Shown here one piece after another: positions 7,754-16,793 of a stretch of 64,000 nucleotides of DNA (its first letter is position 1; each line of letters begins with the position of its first letter). The DNA lies in the NCBI RefSeq assembly GCF_002163755.1, contig NZ_CP015864.1, positions 1 through 64,000 of the forward strand. Direction: 5' to 3'. The notes below the pieces were generated by a model that was not told the DNA's origin, did not search any database, and saw only the letters and a list, made by a program, of their open reading frames with translations. The position numbers and the translations under genes were made by a program. Source of the stretch: Vibrio campbellii CAIM 519 = NBRC 15631 = ATCC 25920 (GTDB lineage: Bacteria > Pseudomonadota > Gammaproteobacteria > Enterobacterales > Vibrionaceae).

Positions 7754-8533
7754 TTACTGTGAGTTAGTCAACTCTTCGTTGACCCAGTACTTCGAGCCAG
7801 AAAAGTTCGCATCAACCAACAACCCCGTGGTGTTTAGCTGATACACGGCTACGCCACTGTTGAATTTCGCTGTCATCTCTTCGACATCCTCACCAGCAAC
7901 TAAAGAAGCTTCGCTCGATGCTTCCCAGCCGTCCTCGACAAAGGTGTTGAAGTCTTTTTTTTTTTCAAACAGCACGACTTGTTGGTAGAACTTGCCACCA
8001 ACGCCAAGGGCGACGCCAGCACCAAACATGTTCATGTAAGTGCGCTTTTCCGTTGACTTATTGACTGCAACACCAGAACCGGAGTTTGTGTGGAACAACA
8101 ACGACAGTTTACGTGAATCAAACACCGCATAACCGTAAGCTTTATCGTAAAGATCTTTCGCTTCTGGCTTCTCATTAAACAGTTTGAGCAGGGTGCTATC
8201 CGACATCAAGTCAATCGCTTTGCGAGCTTCTTCCGGTGTATCACCTTCCATCAGCTCATCAATTTTCTTGTCAGCTTCGTCGATCCACTCTTTACTGGTT
8301 TCTATACTTGCATCCGTCCATTCGCCAGCAGTGTTGATCGCATCTTCTGACCAATTAGTGAAATCTTCCCATGCCTGTTTAGCGAATTCTTTGGTGTCGC
8401 CCCATGTCTCTTTAGCCGTATCGGAAACAGCATCCCCTAAGTCTGAAAGGCTGTTAGAAATGTCGTCCCAGTCGGCATAAGCCGGAGAAGCGAGCAAGGT
8501 TAAGGCAGTGATAAGGGCAAGAGGCTTTTTCAT
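7754..8533 (-). CDS. Secreted SYLF/YSC84-like lipid-binding domain protein
   Basis: 259 residues with a clear signal peptide ending ASPAYA before DWDD. A tryptophan-rich helical region (about 20-100) with repeated W-D/E spacing is followed by a domain containing DLYDKAYGYAVFDSRKLSL, GSGVAVN, MNMFGAGVALGVGGKF and FNSGVAVYQL. These resemble the SYLF/YSC84 fold that binds phosphoinositides in eukaryotes. The location should be periplasmic. It is monocistronic by its surroundings. The molecular role in bacteria is unknown. Confidence 0.75.
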   Translation of the reverse strand: MKKPLALITALTLLASPAYADWDDISNSLSDLGDAVSDTAKETWGDTKEFAKQAWEDFTNWSEDAINTAGEWTDASIETSKEWIDEADKKIDELMEGDTPEEARKAIDLMSDSTLLKLFNEKPEAKDLYDKAYGYAVFDSRKLSLLFHTNSGSGVAVNKSTEKRTYMNMFGAGVALGVGGKFYQQVVLFEKKKDFNTFVEDGWEASSEASLVAGEDVEEMTAKFNSGVAVYQLNTTGLLVDANFSGSKYWVNEELTNSQ

Positions 8534-8658
8534 ATATCCATTCTTCTATGAAATAGGTGTGTTTTAATTTTAGGTGAAAAAGGGTGGAGGGAAAATGAGA
8601 GGAAGACATAGCTTGGGATTGCGGTCACGAACTTACATCGCTTTGACATGCTGGGTAA

Positions 8659-8693
8659 AGAAAAAGCCCTCAAACTTAGGAGCTTGAGGGCTT
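8659..8693 (-). terminator. Rho-independent terminator of ppsA
   Basis: The stem GCCCTCAA/TTGAGGGC (8666-8673 with 8684-8691) is followed on the minus strand by TTTTT. It lies 27 bases past the ppsA stop. Confidence 0.85.
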
Positions 8694-8719
8694 CGTATTA
8701 CAAGTTAGGAAGGCTCGTT

Positions 8720-11089
8720 TTACTTGCTCACTTTACCTAGCTTCAACCAAGTATCGATAACCGTATCTGGGTTCAATGACACAGAGCTAATGCCTTGCTC
8801 CATCAACCATTCCGCTAGGTCATCGTGGTCGGATGGACCTTGGCCACAGATACCGACGTATTTGCCTGCTTTGGTTGCCGCATCGATTGCCATTTGCAGC
8901 ATGGCTTTTACTGCTGGGTTACGTTCATCGAATAGGTGAGCAACATCGCCAGAGTCACGGTCAAGACCAAGTGTAAGCTGAGTCATGTCGTTCGAACCGA
9001 TAGAGAAGCCATCGAAGTACTTCAAGAACTCTTCAGCAAGTACTGCGTTTGACGGTAGCTCACACATCATGATGACTTTCAAACCTTGGTCGCCACGACG
9101 AAGGTCGAACTTGGCTAGTAGGTCGATTACTGATGCCGCTTCGCTCGGTGTACGTACGAATGGGATCATAATTTCAACGTTCTTCAGACCCATCTCGTTA
9201 CGAACGCGTTTGATTGCTTGAGTTTCTAGCTCGAAACAGTCTTCAAACACTGGAGAAATGTAGCGAGACGCACCACGGAAGCCCAGCATAGGGTTTTCTT
9301 CGTGTGGTTCGTAACCTTTACCGCCCACCAAGTTGCTGTACTCGTTCGATTTGAAATCAGACATACGAACGATCACGCGTTTTGGCCAGAATGCAGATGC
9401 AATGGTCGCAATACCTTCGGTTAGCTTGCTAACGTAGAAATCAATTGGATCTTTGTAACCACGGATACGATCAGTGATTTCAGCTTTTAGCTCATCGCTT
9501 TGTGCATCGAAGTTCAGCAAGGCTTTCGGGTGAATACCAATCATCTTGTTGATGATGAATTCAAGACGCGCAAGGCCCACACCTTCGTTTGGAATTTGAG
9601 CGAAGTCGAATGCACGATCTGGGTTACCCACGTTCATCATGACTTTCGTTGGAAGCAGTGGAAGCTCATCGACCGCAGAGCGCTTGATTTCAAACTCCAA
9701 CTCACCTTGGTAAACGTAGCCCGTTTCACCTTCTGCACACGACACAGTCACTGTCTCACCGTCCGTCAGTTTGCCGGTGGCATCACCACAACCAACGATT
9801 GCAGGAATACCAAGCTCACGTGCGATGATCGCAGCGTGACAAGTACGACCGCCACGGTTAGTGACAATCGCAGATGCCTTTTTCATTACTGGCTCCCAAT
9901 CTGGGTCAGTCATGTCTGTCACCAGCACATCACCGTCTTGTACCAGTGACATTTGGTCTAGAGAATCGACTAAGCGCACTGGGCCTTTACCGATACGTTG
10001 GCCAATCGCACGACCTTCAACCAAAACGTCTGCTTTGTTGCTTAGCTCGTAACGCTCAATCACGTTTTGCTCGCTTTGCGAACATACGGTCTCTGGGCGT
10101 GCCTGTACGATGTAAAGTTTGCCGTCGATGCCATCTTTTGCCCATTCAATATCCATAGGGCGTTTGTAGTGCTTCTCGATGATCATCGCTTGTTTTGCTA
10201 GCTCTTTGATCTCTTCATCATTCAGAGAGAAGGCGTTGCGCTCTTCTACTGGCGTGTCGATGATCTCAACTTGCTTACCGATCTCTTGACGGTCAGAGTA
10301 GATCATTTTTATCTGCTTAGAGCCAAAGGTCTTCTTAACAATCGGGTGTTGACCCGCTTCTAGCATTGGCTTGTGAACGTAGAACTCATCAGGGTTAACT
10401 GCGCCCTGAACCACCATTTCACCCAAGCCCCAAGAAGAGGTGATGAACACGACTTGGTCGAAGCCCGATTCCGTATCTAGGGTGAACATAACGCCAGAAG
10501 AGGCTTTGTCCGAGCGCACCATGCGTTGAATACCTGCCGACAGCGAAATGCCGCGGTGGTTAAAGCCTTGGTGTACACGGTATGAAATTGCACGGTCATT
10601 GAACAGAGAAGCGTAAACGTGCTTGGTCGCTTCTAGTACTGCATCAATGCCTTTTACGTTTAGGAACGTCTCTTGCTGACCAGCAAATGACGCATCCGGT
10701 AGATCCTCTGCAGTTGCAGAAGAGCGAACGGCAACAGAAATCTCAGGATGATTGTCTGTCAGTTCTTTGTAGTTATCACGGATGTCTTGTTCAAGATCCG
10801 CAGGGAACGGGGCTTCTAATACCCATTGACGAATGGTGGCACCTGTCTTTCGCAGAGCCTCTACATCCTCAACGTCTAGTTCATCAAGTAGTTGGTGAAT
10901 ACGCTCATCCAAACCTTCGTGGTCAAGGAATTGGTTAAACGCATATGAGGTTGTCGCAAAACCGTTTGGTACTGATACACCAACATTGGCTAGGTTAGAA
11001 ACCATTTCGCCAAGTGAAGCATTCTTACCGCCGACCTTGTCGACATCATCCATGGATAGTCCATTGAACCAGAGGGTGTTCTTTTGCAT
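8720..11089 (-). CDS. ppsA: Phosphoenolpyruvate synthase
   Basis: 789 residues. It makes phosphoenolpyruvate from pyruvate, ATP and water, yielding AMP and phosphate, for gluconeogenesis. The N-terminal ATP-grasp-type pyruvate/phosphate dikinase domain starts at VGGKNASLGEMV. The central phosphohistidine domain has GGRTCHAAI near residue 410. The C-terminal PEP-binding barrel has GSNDMTQLTLGLDRDSG and CGQGPSDHDD. I chose the ATG at 11089 because GGAGA precedes it and the sequence (MQKNTLWFN) aligns with known enzymes; the 22-codon extension has no support. It is divergent from ppsR, which controls it post-translationally. Confidence 0.97.
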   Translation of the reverse strand: MQKNTLWFNGLSMDDVDKVGGKNASLGEMVSNLANVGVSVPNGFATTSYAFNQFLDHEGLDERIHQLLDELDVEDVEALRKTGATIRQWVLEAPFPADLEQDIRDNYKELTDNHPEISVAVRSSATAEDLPDASFAGQQETFLNVKGIDAVLEATKHVYASLFNDRAISYRVHQGFNHRGISLSAGIQRMVRSDKASSGVMFTLDTESGFDQVVFITSSWGLGEMVVQGAVNPDEFYVHKPMLEAGQHPIVKKTFGSKQIKMIYSDRQEIGKQVEIIDTPVEERNAFSLNDEEIKELAKQAMIIEKHYKRPMDIEWAKDGIDGKLYIVQARPETVCSQSEQNVIERYELSNKADVLVEGRAIGQRIGKGPVRLVDSLDQMSLVQDGDVLVTDMTDPDWEPVMKKASAIVTNRGGRTCHAAIIARELGIPAIVGCGDATGKLTDGETVTVSCAEGETGYVYQGELEFEIKRSAVDELPLLPTKVMMNVGNPDRAFDFAQIPNEGVGLARLEFIINKMIGIHPKALLNFDAQSDELKAEITDRIRGYKDPIDFYVSKLTEGIATIASAFWPKRVIVRMSDFKSNEYSNLVGGKGYEPHEENPMLGFRGASRYISPVFEDCFELETQAIKRVRNEMGLKNVEIMIPFVRTPSEAASVIDLLAKFDLRRGDQGLKVIMMCELPSNAVLAEEFLKYFDGFSIGSNDMTQLTLGLDRDSGDVAHLFDERNPAVKAMLQMAIDAATKAGKYVGICGQGPSDHDDLAEWLMEQGISSVSLNPDTVIDTWLKLGKVSK

Positions 11090-11438
11090 GTCTTTCTCCA
11101 GAAACATTGCAGCTTTGTAGGGGGTTAATACCAACCTTGAACAGCGGTGGTTCATCCTTGCAGGTTAATGTCATCGAAGACACAGTCTCGGGCTGACAAC
11201 AGCCATTGCAGCTAAGGGGCGTTAACTACAACTTCCCAACTAGGGCTTAAACGAATTTTCCGACGCAAACATGTATCAACACTTTTCTTGGTTGATATGA
11301 AAGGCAAACGATTACGTGTTTACTTAAAAAAACTCCGAAGAATTTTCAAAGCTGTGGGGCACGCAATTGCAAGCCAAACTCATTTATTAATATTATGTAA
11401 ACCATCCTACTCAAATGAATTTGAAAAAATAAACAAAA
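11090..11438. promoter_or_regulatory. Divergent ppsA/ppsR control region
   Basis: About 350 bases separate the two start codons, ample for two promoters. I see no gene. The sequence near 11250-11350 is AT-rich and is the likely promoter zone. No operator could be assigned by eye. Confidence 0.5.
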
Positions 11439-12272
11439 ATGCAAATAAATAGCCAAAGTCGTGATGTATTCTATGTTTCTGACGGAACGGCCATAACATG
11501 TGAGACATTAGGCCATGTTGTTTTGGGTCAGTTTTCCTTCATTCCTAATGAAAAAACCTTCCCTTTTGTCGAAAGTGAAGACAAAGTTGCCGATGTCATC
11601 AAGGAAATCGAGATTTCCTACCAACGTGATGGGGTTAAGCCCTTGGTATTCTTCTCGATTGTTGTGCCAGAAATTCGTGAAATGTTACTCAAAGCGCCAG
11701 CTCACGGTTATGACGTGCTGGAGAGCATTGTGCAGAAGGTACAAGACGACATTCAGATGGAGCCACAGCCGAAGATGCAGCGCTCACGCAGCGTAAGCAA
11801 AGATTCGGACACCTATTTCGACCGTATCGCTGCGATTGAATACACGCTTGCTCACGATGATGGCATCACACTTAAAGGCTTGGATGAGGCCGATATTATC
11901 CTCCTTGGCGTGTCACGCAGTGGCAAAACACCGACCAGCCTGTACATGGCGATGCAATTTGGCTTACGTGTGGTGAACTACCCGTTTATTGCAGAAGACG
12001 TCAAGATGATGCGCTTATTGCCGGAGTTTGAGATTCATCGCCACAAGTTATTTGGTTTAACCATCAATCCAGAACGTTTGAACGAGATCCGCGAGAACCG
12101 ATTGTCAGGCAGCGAATACGCGAGCACAGAGCAATGTAAGTTGGAGCTTGATACGGTAGAAGCGCTGTTTAGACGGGAGGCAATTCCTTATATCAACACT
12201 TCGTCTTTGTCGGTGGAAGAAATCACTACGCGTATATTAGAAAAAGCAGGAATGAAACGTCGCCTATTTTAA
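11439..12272 (+). CDS. ppsR: PEP synthase regulatory protein (kinase/pyrophosphorylase, DUF299)
   Basis: 277 residues. The family is bifunctional: it inactivates PEP synthase by ADP-dependent threonine phosphorylation and reactivates it by phosphate-dependent dephosphorylation. It begins with the typical FYVSDGTAITCETLGH, and a P-loop-like motif GVSRSGKTPTSLYMA lies near residue 155. The divergent ppsA neighbour is the expected substrate gene. No strong ribosome-binding site precedes the ATG, but the alignment with family N-termini supports this start. Confidence 0.95.
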   Translation: MQINSQSRDVFYVSDGTAITCETLGHVVLGQFSFIPNEKTFPFVESEDKVADVIKEIEISYQRDGVKPLVFFSIVVPEIREMLLKAPAHGYDVLESIVQKVQDDIQMEPQPKMQRSRSVSKDSDTYFDRIAAIEYTLAHDDGITLKGLDEADIILLGVSRSGKTPTSLYMAMQFGLRVVNYPFIAEDVKMMRLLPEFEIHRHKLFGLTINPERLNEIRENRLSGSEYASTEQCKLELDTVEALFRREAIPYINTSSLSVEEITTRILEKAGMKRRLF

Positions 12273-12308
12273 GAACATTTCCGGATATTACTTGTGAGCA
12301 GAACTTAA

Positions 12309-12343
12309 CAAGGTGCTGATAGCCAATATCGGCACCTTGTTTT
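12309..12343 (+). terminator. Rho-independent terminator of ppsR
   Basis: A 13-pair stem (CAAGGTGCTGATA with TATCGGCACCTTG, one G-U pair; 12309-12321 and 12327-12339) is followed by TTTT. Confidence 0.85.
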
Positions 12344-12413
12344 CTTGTGGGTGTGTCTTTTTATGGAGGTCTTGTCTCAATTCATTGCATTGATGCTAAG
12401 TAAGCCGGAAGTA

Positions 12414-13625
12414 TTAACGGGTTTTGATCATTTGTGGTTTGCCTGAAATGAAAGCGATGCTAGTCCATAACAAGGAAATCGCAAATAGGAAAATCAAAGG
12501 CTCTTGCCAAGAATGAAAGGACTCATGCAAAAAGCCGAAAACAATCGGGCCAGTGGCGGCAAATAAATACCCGACGCATTGCGCCATACCTGACAGCGCA
12601 GCCGCTTGGTGTGCATCGTGCGTGCGTAAGCCGACAAAAGACAGGCTAAGAATAAACCCTCCACCAAGACTAAACCCGATCGCAATGATCCAAACCACAG
12701 CAAGCTGAGGCAATAGCATTAATCCGACAAGCCCTAATACGGCACAAGCTGAAATCATGCTGCTCAAACCGCGTTTGTCCTTCATTCTGGCCATAAGGGG
12801 AATAAGAACCAAAGCAGGAATAGCGGTGGCCAGTTGAAGCATTCCATGCAAGAAGCCAGCTTCACTCTCTGAATAACCCTTTTCAAGTAATATGTTTGGT
12901 AGCCAACATATCAAGGTGTACATCATAAAAGAATTAAGCGCGAGGTAGGTTGTAACCTGCCATGCTGAAAGTGTGTGCCAAAGATAATGATGACCTTCTA
13001 ATTTAATGGTATCTGCTGTTGGCCGGGTCTGCTGGCGTACTTGCGGTAGCCACAGCACAATCGCGAGAACTGGGAAAATCAAGACGCTAGCCAATGACAG
13101 TCCCCAGCGTGGGATTTGGTCAATGTGCAATTTTGTTGCCCAATCCATAATTGGATACGCTGCGCTTGCACTGATTGTTGATGCGACTCCCATCATCAAG
13201 ACATACATAGAAGTGAGAGTCGCTACCTTATTAGGAAAGTCTCTTTTTAGTAGGCTGGGCAAAAGTACATTCCCAAAAGCAATGCCAATGCCAATTAGTA
13301 GAGTGCCGCTATAAAGCATAGTAACAGACCCAAGTGAGCGTAGAACAATCCCGAAAGAGATAGTCATTAGTGCAAACATCAAAGCTGGTTCTAGCCCTAC
13401 TTTACGCGCAACGCCTGACGATATAGGAGAAAATACAGCAAAGGCGATCAAAGGTAAGGTCGTGATAAAACCCGCCAAAGTGGGTGAAAGTGCTAAGTCT
13501 TTGGAGATGAAATCGAGAATGGGACTTACCCCGGTGATTGGTGCTCTTAACGTGCTCGCGATAAACATAATACCAAGAATTAGGAAAAGAGGATGATTGA
13601 GCTTTGATGTATTTTTACGTGACAT
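12414..13625 (-). CDS. CynX/NimT-family major facilitator transporter
   Basis: 403 residues with about twelve hydrophobic helices. The N-terminal signature LRAPITGVSPILDFI is typical of the CynX/NimT (YeaN) branch of the major facilitator superfamily. It is divergent from an AraC-type regulator with a gap of about 90 bases, the same arrangement as E. coli nimT/nimR (yeaN/yeaM), where the pair confers tolerance to 2-nitroimidazole. That substrate is not proven here. Likely an inner-membrane exporter induced by the neighbouring regulator. Confidence 0.85.
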   Translation of the reverse strand: MSRKNTSKLNHPLFLILGIMFIASTLRAPITGVSPILDFISKDLALSPTLAGFITTLPLIAFAVFSPISSGVARKVGLEPALMFALMTISFGIVLRSLGSVTMLYSGTLLIGIGIAFGNVLLPSLLKRDFPNKVATLTSMYVLMMGVASTISASAAYPIMDWATKLHIDQIPRWGLSLASVLIFPVLAIVLWLPQVRQQTRPTADTIKLEGHHYLWHTLSAWQVTTYLALNSFMMYTLICWLPNILLEKGYSESEAGFLHGMLQLATAIPALVLIPLMARMKDKRGLSSMISACAVLGLVGLMLLPQLAVVWIIAIGFSLGGGFILSLSFVGLRTHDAHQAAALSGMAQCVGYLFAATGPIVFGFLHESFHSWQEPLIFLFAISLLWTSIAFISGKPQMIKTR

Positions 13626-13718
13626 AGTGTCGCCTCCTAGATAGTGGCGTCATAGTACGTCTTCGATTAGAATCTGAATTTATCGATATTGACAAATTAT
13701 TGCTAAAAACAGACAAGC

Positions 13719-14498
13719 ATGGTGAACCCACTCTCTAGCTTCTATTTTGACTCTGATAGCTACCACCAAAAAGTGGTGGCGTTACGGATGCATGAAATTA
13801 AACAAGATGAACTGCCTTATCATCAGCACCACAAAGGACAATTGGTCATGCCTTTGACCGGGTTTGTAAAGAGTCAGATAGAAGATGCGATTTGGATGGT
13901 GCCAAATCAATGTGCGGTCTGGATTCCTAGCCAGATTCCTCATAAAAATGATATTGCTCCAAACTCCGATATTTACATGCTGTTTGTCGATCCGGCTGTT
14001 CAAGGTTTACCCAATAAAACGTGCACCTTATTGGTTTCTCCTTTATTGCGAGAATTAGTTATAGAGCTTGCCAGCGAAGAGAAAGACTATGATGAAGCAG
14101 GACGAGTTGGGCGTTTAGCCCAAGTTTTAATCGATGAACTTATCCGCATGCCGACAGAGCGGTTTGATTTCCCAATTCCAAGAGAGCCGAGACTCAATAA
14201 ATTAGCGTATTGGATGATTGATGATCCGAACAATCAAATACACGTTGGCCAATGGGCGAAATCATTGGCGATGAGCGAGCGCACTTTAGCGAGGTTGGTT
14301 AAACAAGAATTAGGCATGACGTTTGGTCAATGGCGAGCGCAATTACATGCGATTGTCTCGATACAAAAACTGTCGAAAGGAGAAAGTGTTCAACGAATTT
14401 CCGAAGATTTAGGCTATGAGTCGGTCAGTGCGTTCATCACTTTTTTCAAAAAATTATTAGGCAAACCTCCTGCTCAATATATGAAAGATTTTCGTTGA
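13719..14498 (+). CDS. AraC-family regulator, NimR-like
   Basis: 259 residues. An N-terminal cupin sensor (YHQHHKGQLVMPLTGFV, WIPSQIPHKND) is joined to a C-terminal double HTH: HVGQWAKSLAMSERTLARLV, then VQRISEDLGYESVSAFITFF and the closing LLGKPPAQYMKDFR. This is the build of the NimR/YeaM group. It probably binds the 93-base divergent promoter region and controls the transporter and itself. Ribosome-binding site weak. Confidence 0.85.
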   Translation: MVNPLSSFYFDSDSYHQKVVALRMHEIKQDELPYHQHHKGQLVMPLTGFVKSQIEDAIWMVPNQCAVWIPSQIPHKNDIAPNSDIYMLFVDPAVQGLPNKTCTLLVSPLLRELVIELASEEKDYDEAGRVGRLAQVLIDELIRMPTERFDFPIPREPRLNKLAYWMIDDPNNQIHVGQWAKSLAMSERTLARLVKQELGMTFGQWRAQLHAIVSIQKLSKGESVQRISEDLGYESVSAFITFFKKLLGKPPAQYMKDFR

Positions 14499-14685
14499 CA
14501 CCGAAGAGCAGGATGAAGAGGGGGGATAACCAGTAAGCTTGAGAGAGCTCAACACTCGCTCCTGCATAATTAGAGTAAAAATGGCTAATTAAAAATATGA
14601 GCTTCAAGTTAATCTCAATGAATTGAGCCGAGTTTTTAGCCTTGCACATACTCGAGCGAGGGCCAGACCAACAAGGAATTCGGCC

Positions 14686-16263
14686 TTAAATCGCAGTTGA
14701 CTTGCACTCTTTAAAAGCAGTAGTCGGTTTTACGTTCAAATAGTCAAGAAAATCTAGTTTAGGTAGTGGTTGCGAAAAGTAGAACCCTTGAATGTTATAG
14801 AATCCAAGATTACGCAAGATTTTTAACTGATTTAGATCTTCTACCCCTTCTACAATAACCGCCATACCAAGTGTTTTTGTAAGCGTATATATTGCCTCTA
14901 ACAAAGGTTGGATAGTCTGTCCGTTTCCAAGGTTATTGACGAACACGCGGTCAATTTTGATTATGTCGAATGAATACTGACTGATAAAATCCAAGCCAGA
15001 ATAACCTGTTCCAAAATCATCCACCGCAATACGAATTCCAAGCGCTGTAAGACGGTCTAAATGCTGACGAAGAATAACAAGCTCACTGCCGGTGAAGATT
15101 GCTTCTTCGGTGATCTCAAAAACCAAGTGTTCACTAATGAAATAATTGTATTTAAGGCGTGATTCGACTTGTCGAATGAAGTCTGCTCTGAGAATTAATG
15201 AACGGCACACATTGACGCTAATGTAGCGATCATCGAAAGCAATCTTATTACTGTTTATCATACTAATCACTTTATCCAACACAAGGTAAGTGATGTGTTC
15301 GATCAATCCAACCTTTTCTGCTAGGGGAATAAAGATGCTTGGCGAAATAAACCCCTGTACCGGGTCGTCCCAGCGAACAAGTGATTCTCCCCCGATAACG
15401 CTGCCATCACGTTGATCGACAATGGGTTGATAGTGAACAGTCAAATTACGTTCTTTAATCGCTCGTGAAAGTGAGAACTCTAAGCTATTTTTGGCGAACT
15501 TTCTTGAAGAAAAATATAAATGAATAAACAGTGCACACGCCATACCGAGCAATCCAACCCAAAACTTACTAAGTAAGAATTGAAAATAAAACGGGTAGCT
15601 GATCGCTGAGTAAACAGTAAATGGTAGAACTGAAGAGCTGACCTTTTCGAACCTAAGTTGATGTGACTTAACAGAACTTATGACTGTTTTTTCCATTATT
15701 TCGATACGGTAATCTATGTTGCCAAAGCGAAAAATATCGCTGATGAGAACTTCTAATAACTCTTTTGGGAAAACTACACTTATGCCACGACCGTGTTGCT
15801 TGGTGAAAAAGAGAAATAAAGCTTGATTGTTAGTTAACACTCTTTGAGTAAAAGCCAATGTTGTATGTCCAGCGCTGTCGCCAAGCCGCGTTAATACTGG
15901 TGAATAAATACTAAAAGATGGGTGGCGCTCGCTACTCATACACGACACTTTTCCGCTTGGATCGAAGATAGCGATGTCTTTAGCCATACCTAAACCAAAA
16001 ATGCTTGCTCTTAGATCATGGATTAGATCATCACATGACTTAAGAAAAAAGTCATCGTCTAGAAGATGTGTTAAATGCGCTACGTAATCGTAAAATTCAG
16101 ACTCAATCGTCAAGGTGGCCTCTTCGGTGAGCTTTTTATGATGTTTGTGCGAGAAAGGTATCAGCGCCAGCATTGTGACGCAAAAAGAGAGAACAGCAAC
16201 AAGCATCATTACAATCTTGTCACCCCAACTTTTGGATGGGCTTTTAAAAAATTTATTATTCAC
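14686..16263 (-). CDS. CSS-motif EAL-domain cyclic di-GMP phosphodiesterase
   Basis: 525 residues. A membrane helix at about 15-35 and a second at about 235-250 bracket a periplasmic domain containing CDDLIHDL and SCMSSER. These fit the CSS-motif redox sensor of E. coli PdeC-type enzymes, in which cysteines control activity. The C-terminal EAL domain has ESL in place of EAL (the key glutamate is kept), FEITEEAIF, DDFGTGYSGL, IKIDRVFV and VEGVED, so catalysis is likely. It would degrade cyclic di-GMP to pGpG. It opposes the GGDEF protein at 1177-2193 functionally but is not linked to it. Confidence 0.88.
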   Translation of the reverse strand: MNNKFFKSPSKSWGDKIVMMLVAVLSFCVTMLALIPFSHKHHKKLTEEATLTIESEFYDYVAHLTHLLDDDFFLKSCDDLIHDLRASIFGLGMAKDIAIFDPSGKVSCMSSERHPSFSIYSPVLTRLGDSAGHTTLAFTQRVLTNNQALFLFFTKQHGRGISVVFPKELLEVLISDIFRFGNIDYRIEIMEKTVISSVKSHQLRFEKVSSSVLPFTVYSAISYPFYFQFLLSKFWVGLLGMACALFIHLYFSSRKFAKNSLEFSLSRAIKERNLTVHYQPIVDQRDGSVIGGESLVRWDDPVQGFISPSIFIPLAEKVGLIEHITYLVLDKVISMINSNKIAFDDRYISVNVCRSLILRADFIRQVESRLKYNYFISEHLVFEITEEAIFTGSELVILRQHLDRLTALGIRIAVDDFGTGYSGLDFISQYSFDIIKIDRVFVNNLGNGQTIQPLLEAIYTLTKTLGMAVIVEGVEDLNQLKILRNLGFYNIQGFYFSQPLPKLDFLDYLNVKPTTAFKECKSTAI

Positions 16264-16793
16264 AGTTATGGGTGCAACCAGAAAGTAATTGGGTAACGTA
16301 TATCAATTGTCTCACTTTTAGGAATTGAGCGCATAAAAGTGTGATATTCGTCATGTAAAATGTCTTTGAAATAGATTTTTAAGTCAGAAAGCGTGGATTC
16401 TCTAAATGTAAGGCGGCAGTAAAGAGACTACGTTTAAATTGGAGTCGGAATTCAGGCTGCTTTTGATATGATTATATTTATTTTTGGAATTAACTCTTGG
16501 AGGTTAAAGAGTCAATTGATGGTTGATAAAGGTGTTTGCTGTTAATGACGATAGAGTCTTGAGTACAAGTGCTCTTGATGTTTTGAGGATCCTATCTCTT
16601 TTTGAGCTTTTTACATAATTTTAAATGAAAGTGTAGTTTGTCGAAGGTCACGGAATAAGAGCATGCTGTATCCGAAGCTCTCAATGATTTGATGAAGTAA
16701 AAAAAGCGGCTTTACCCCGGAAAAGATAAAAGCCGCTTGCTAATATAACCAAGCACTTACTGTAACTTGGATATAGACGTGTTATTCCACGTC
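16264..16793. other. Intergenic region between the EAL gene and purA
   Basis: 530 bases. It holds the promoter side of the EAL gene at its left end and the purA terminator at 16699-16738. No gene recognised in between. Confidence 0.5.
16699..16738 (-). terminator. Rho-independent terminator of purA
   Basis: A ten-pair stem AAGCGGCTTT/AAAGCCGCTT (16704-16713 with 16729-16738) is followed on the minus strand by a T-run. Confidence 0.85.

Noticed and set aside
9500..9949. 149-codon frame antisense to ppsA
   Set aside because: Lies wholly within the well-conserved ppsA coding sequence; a shadow frame.
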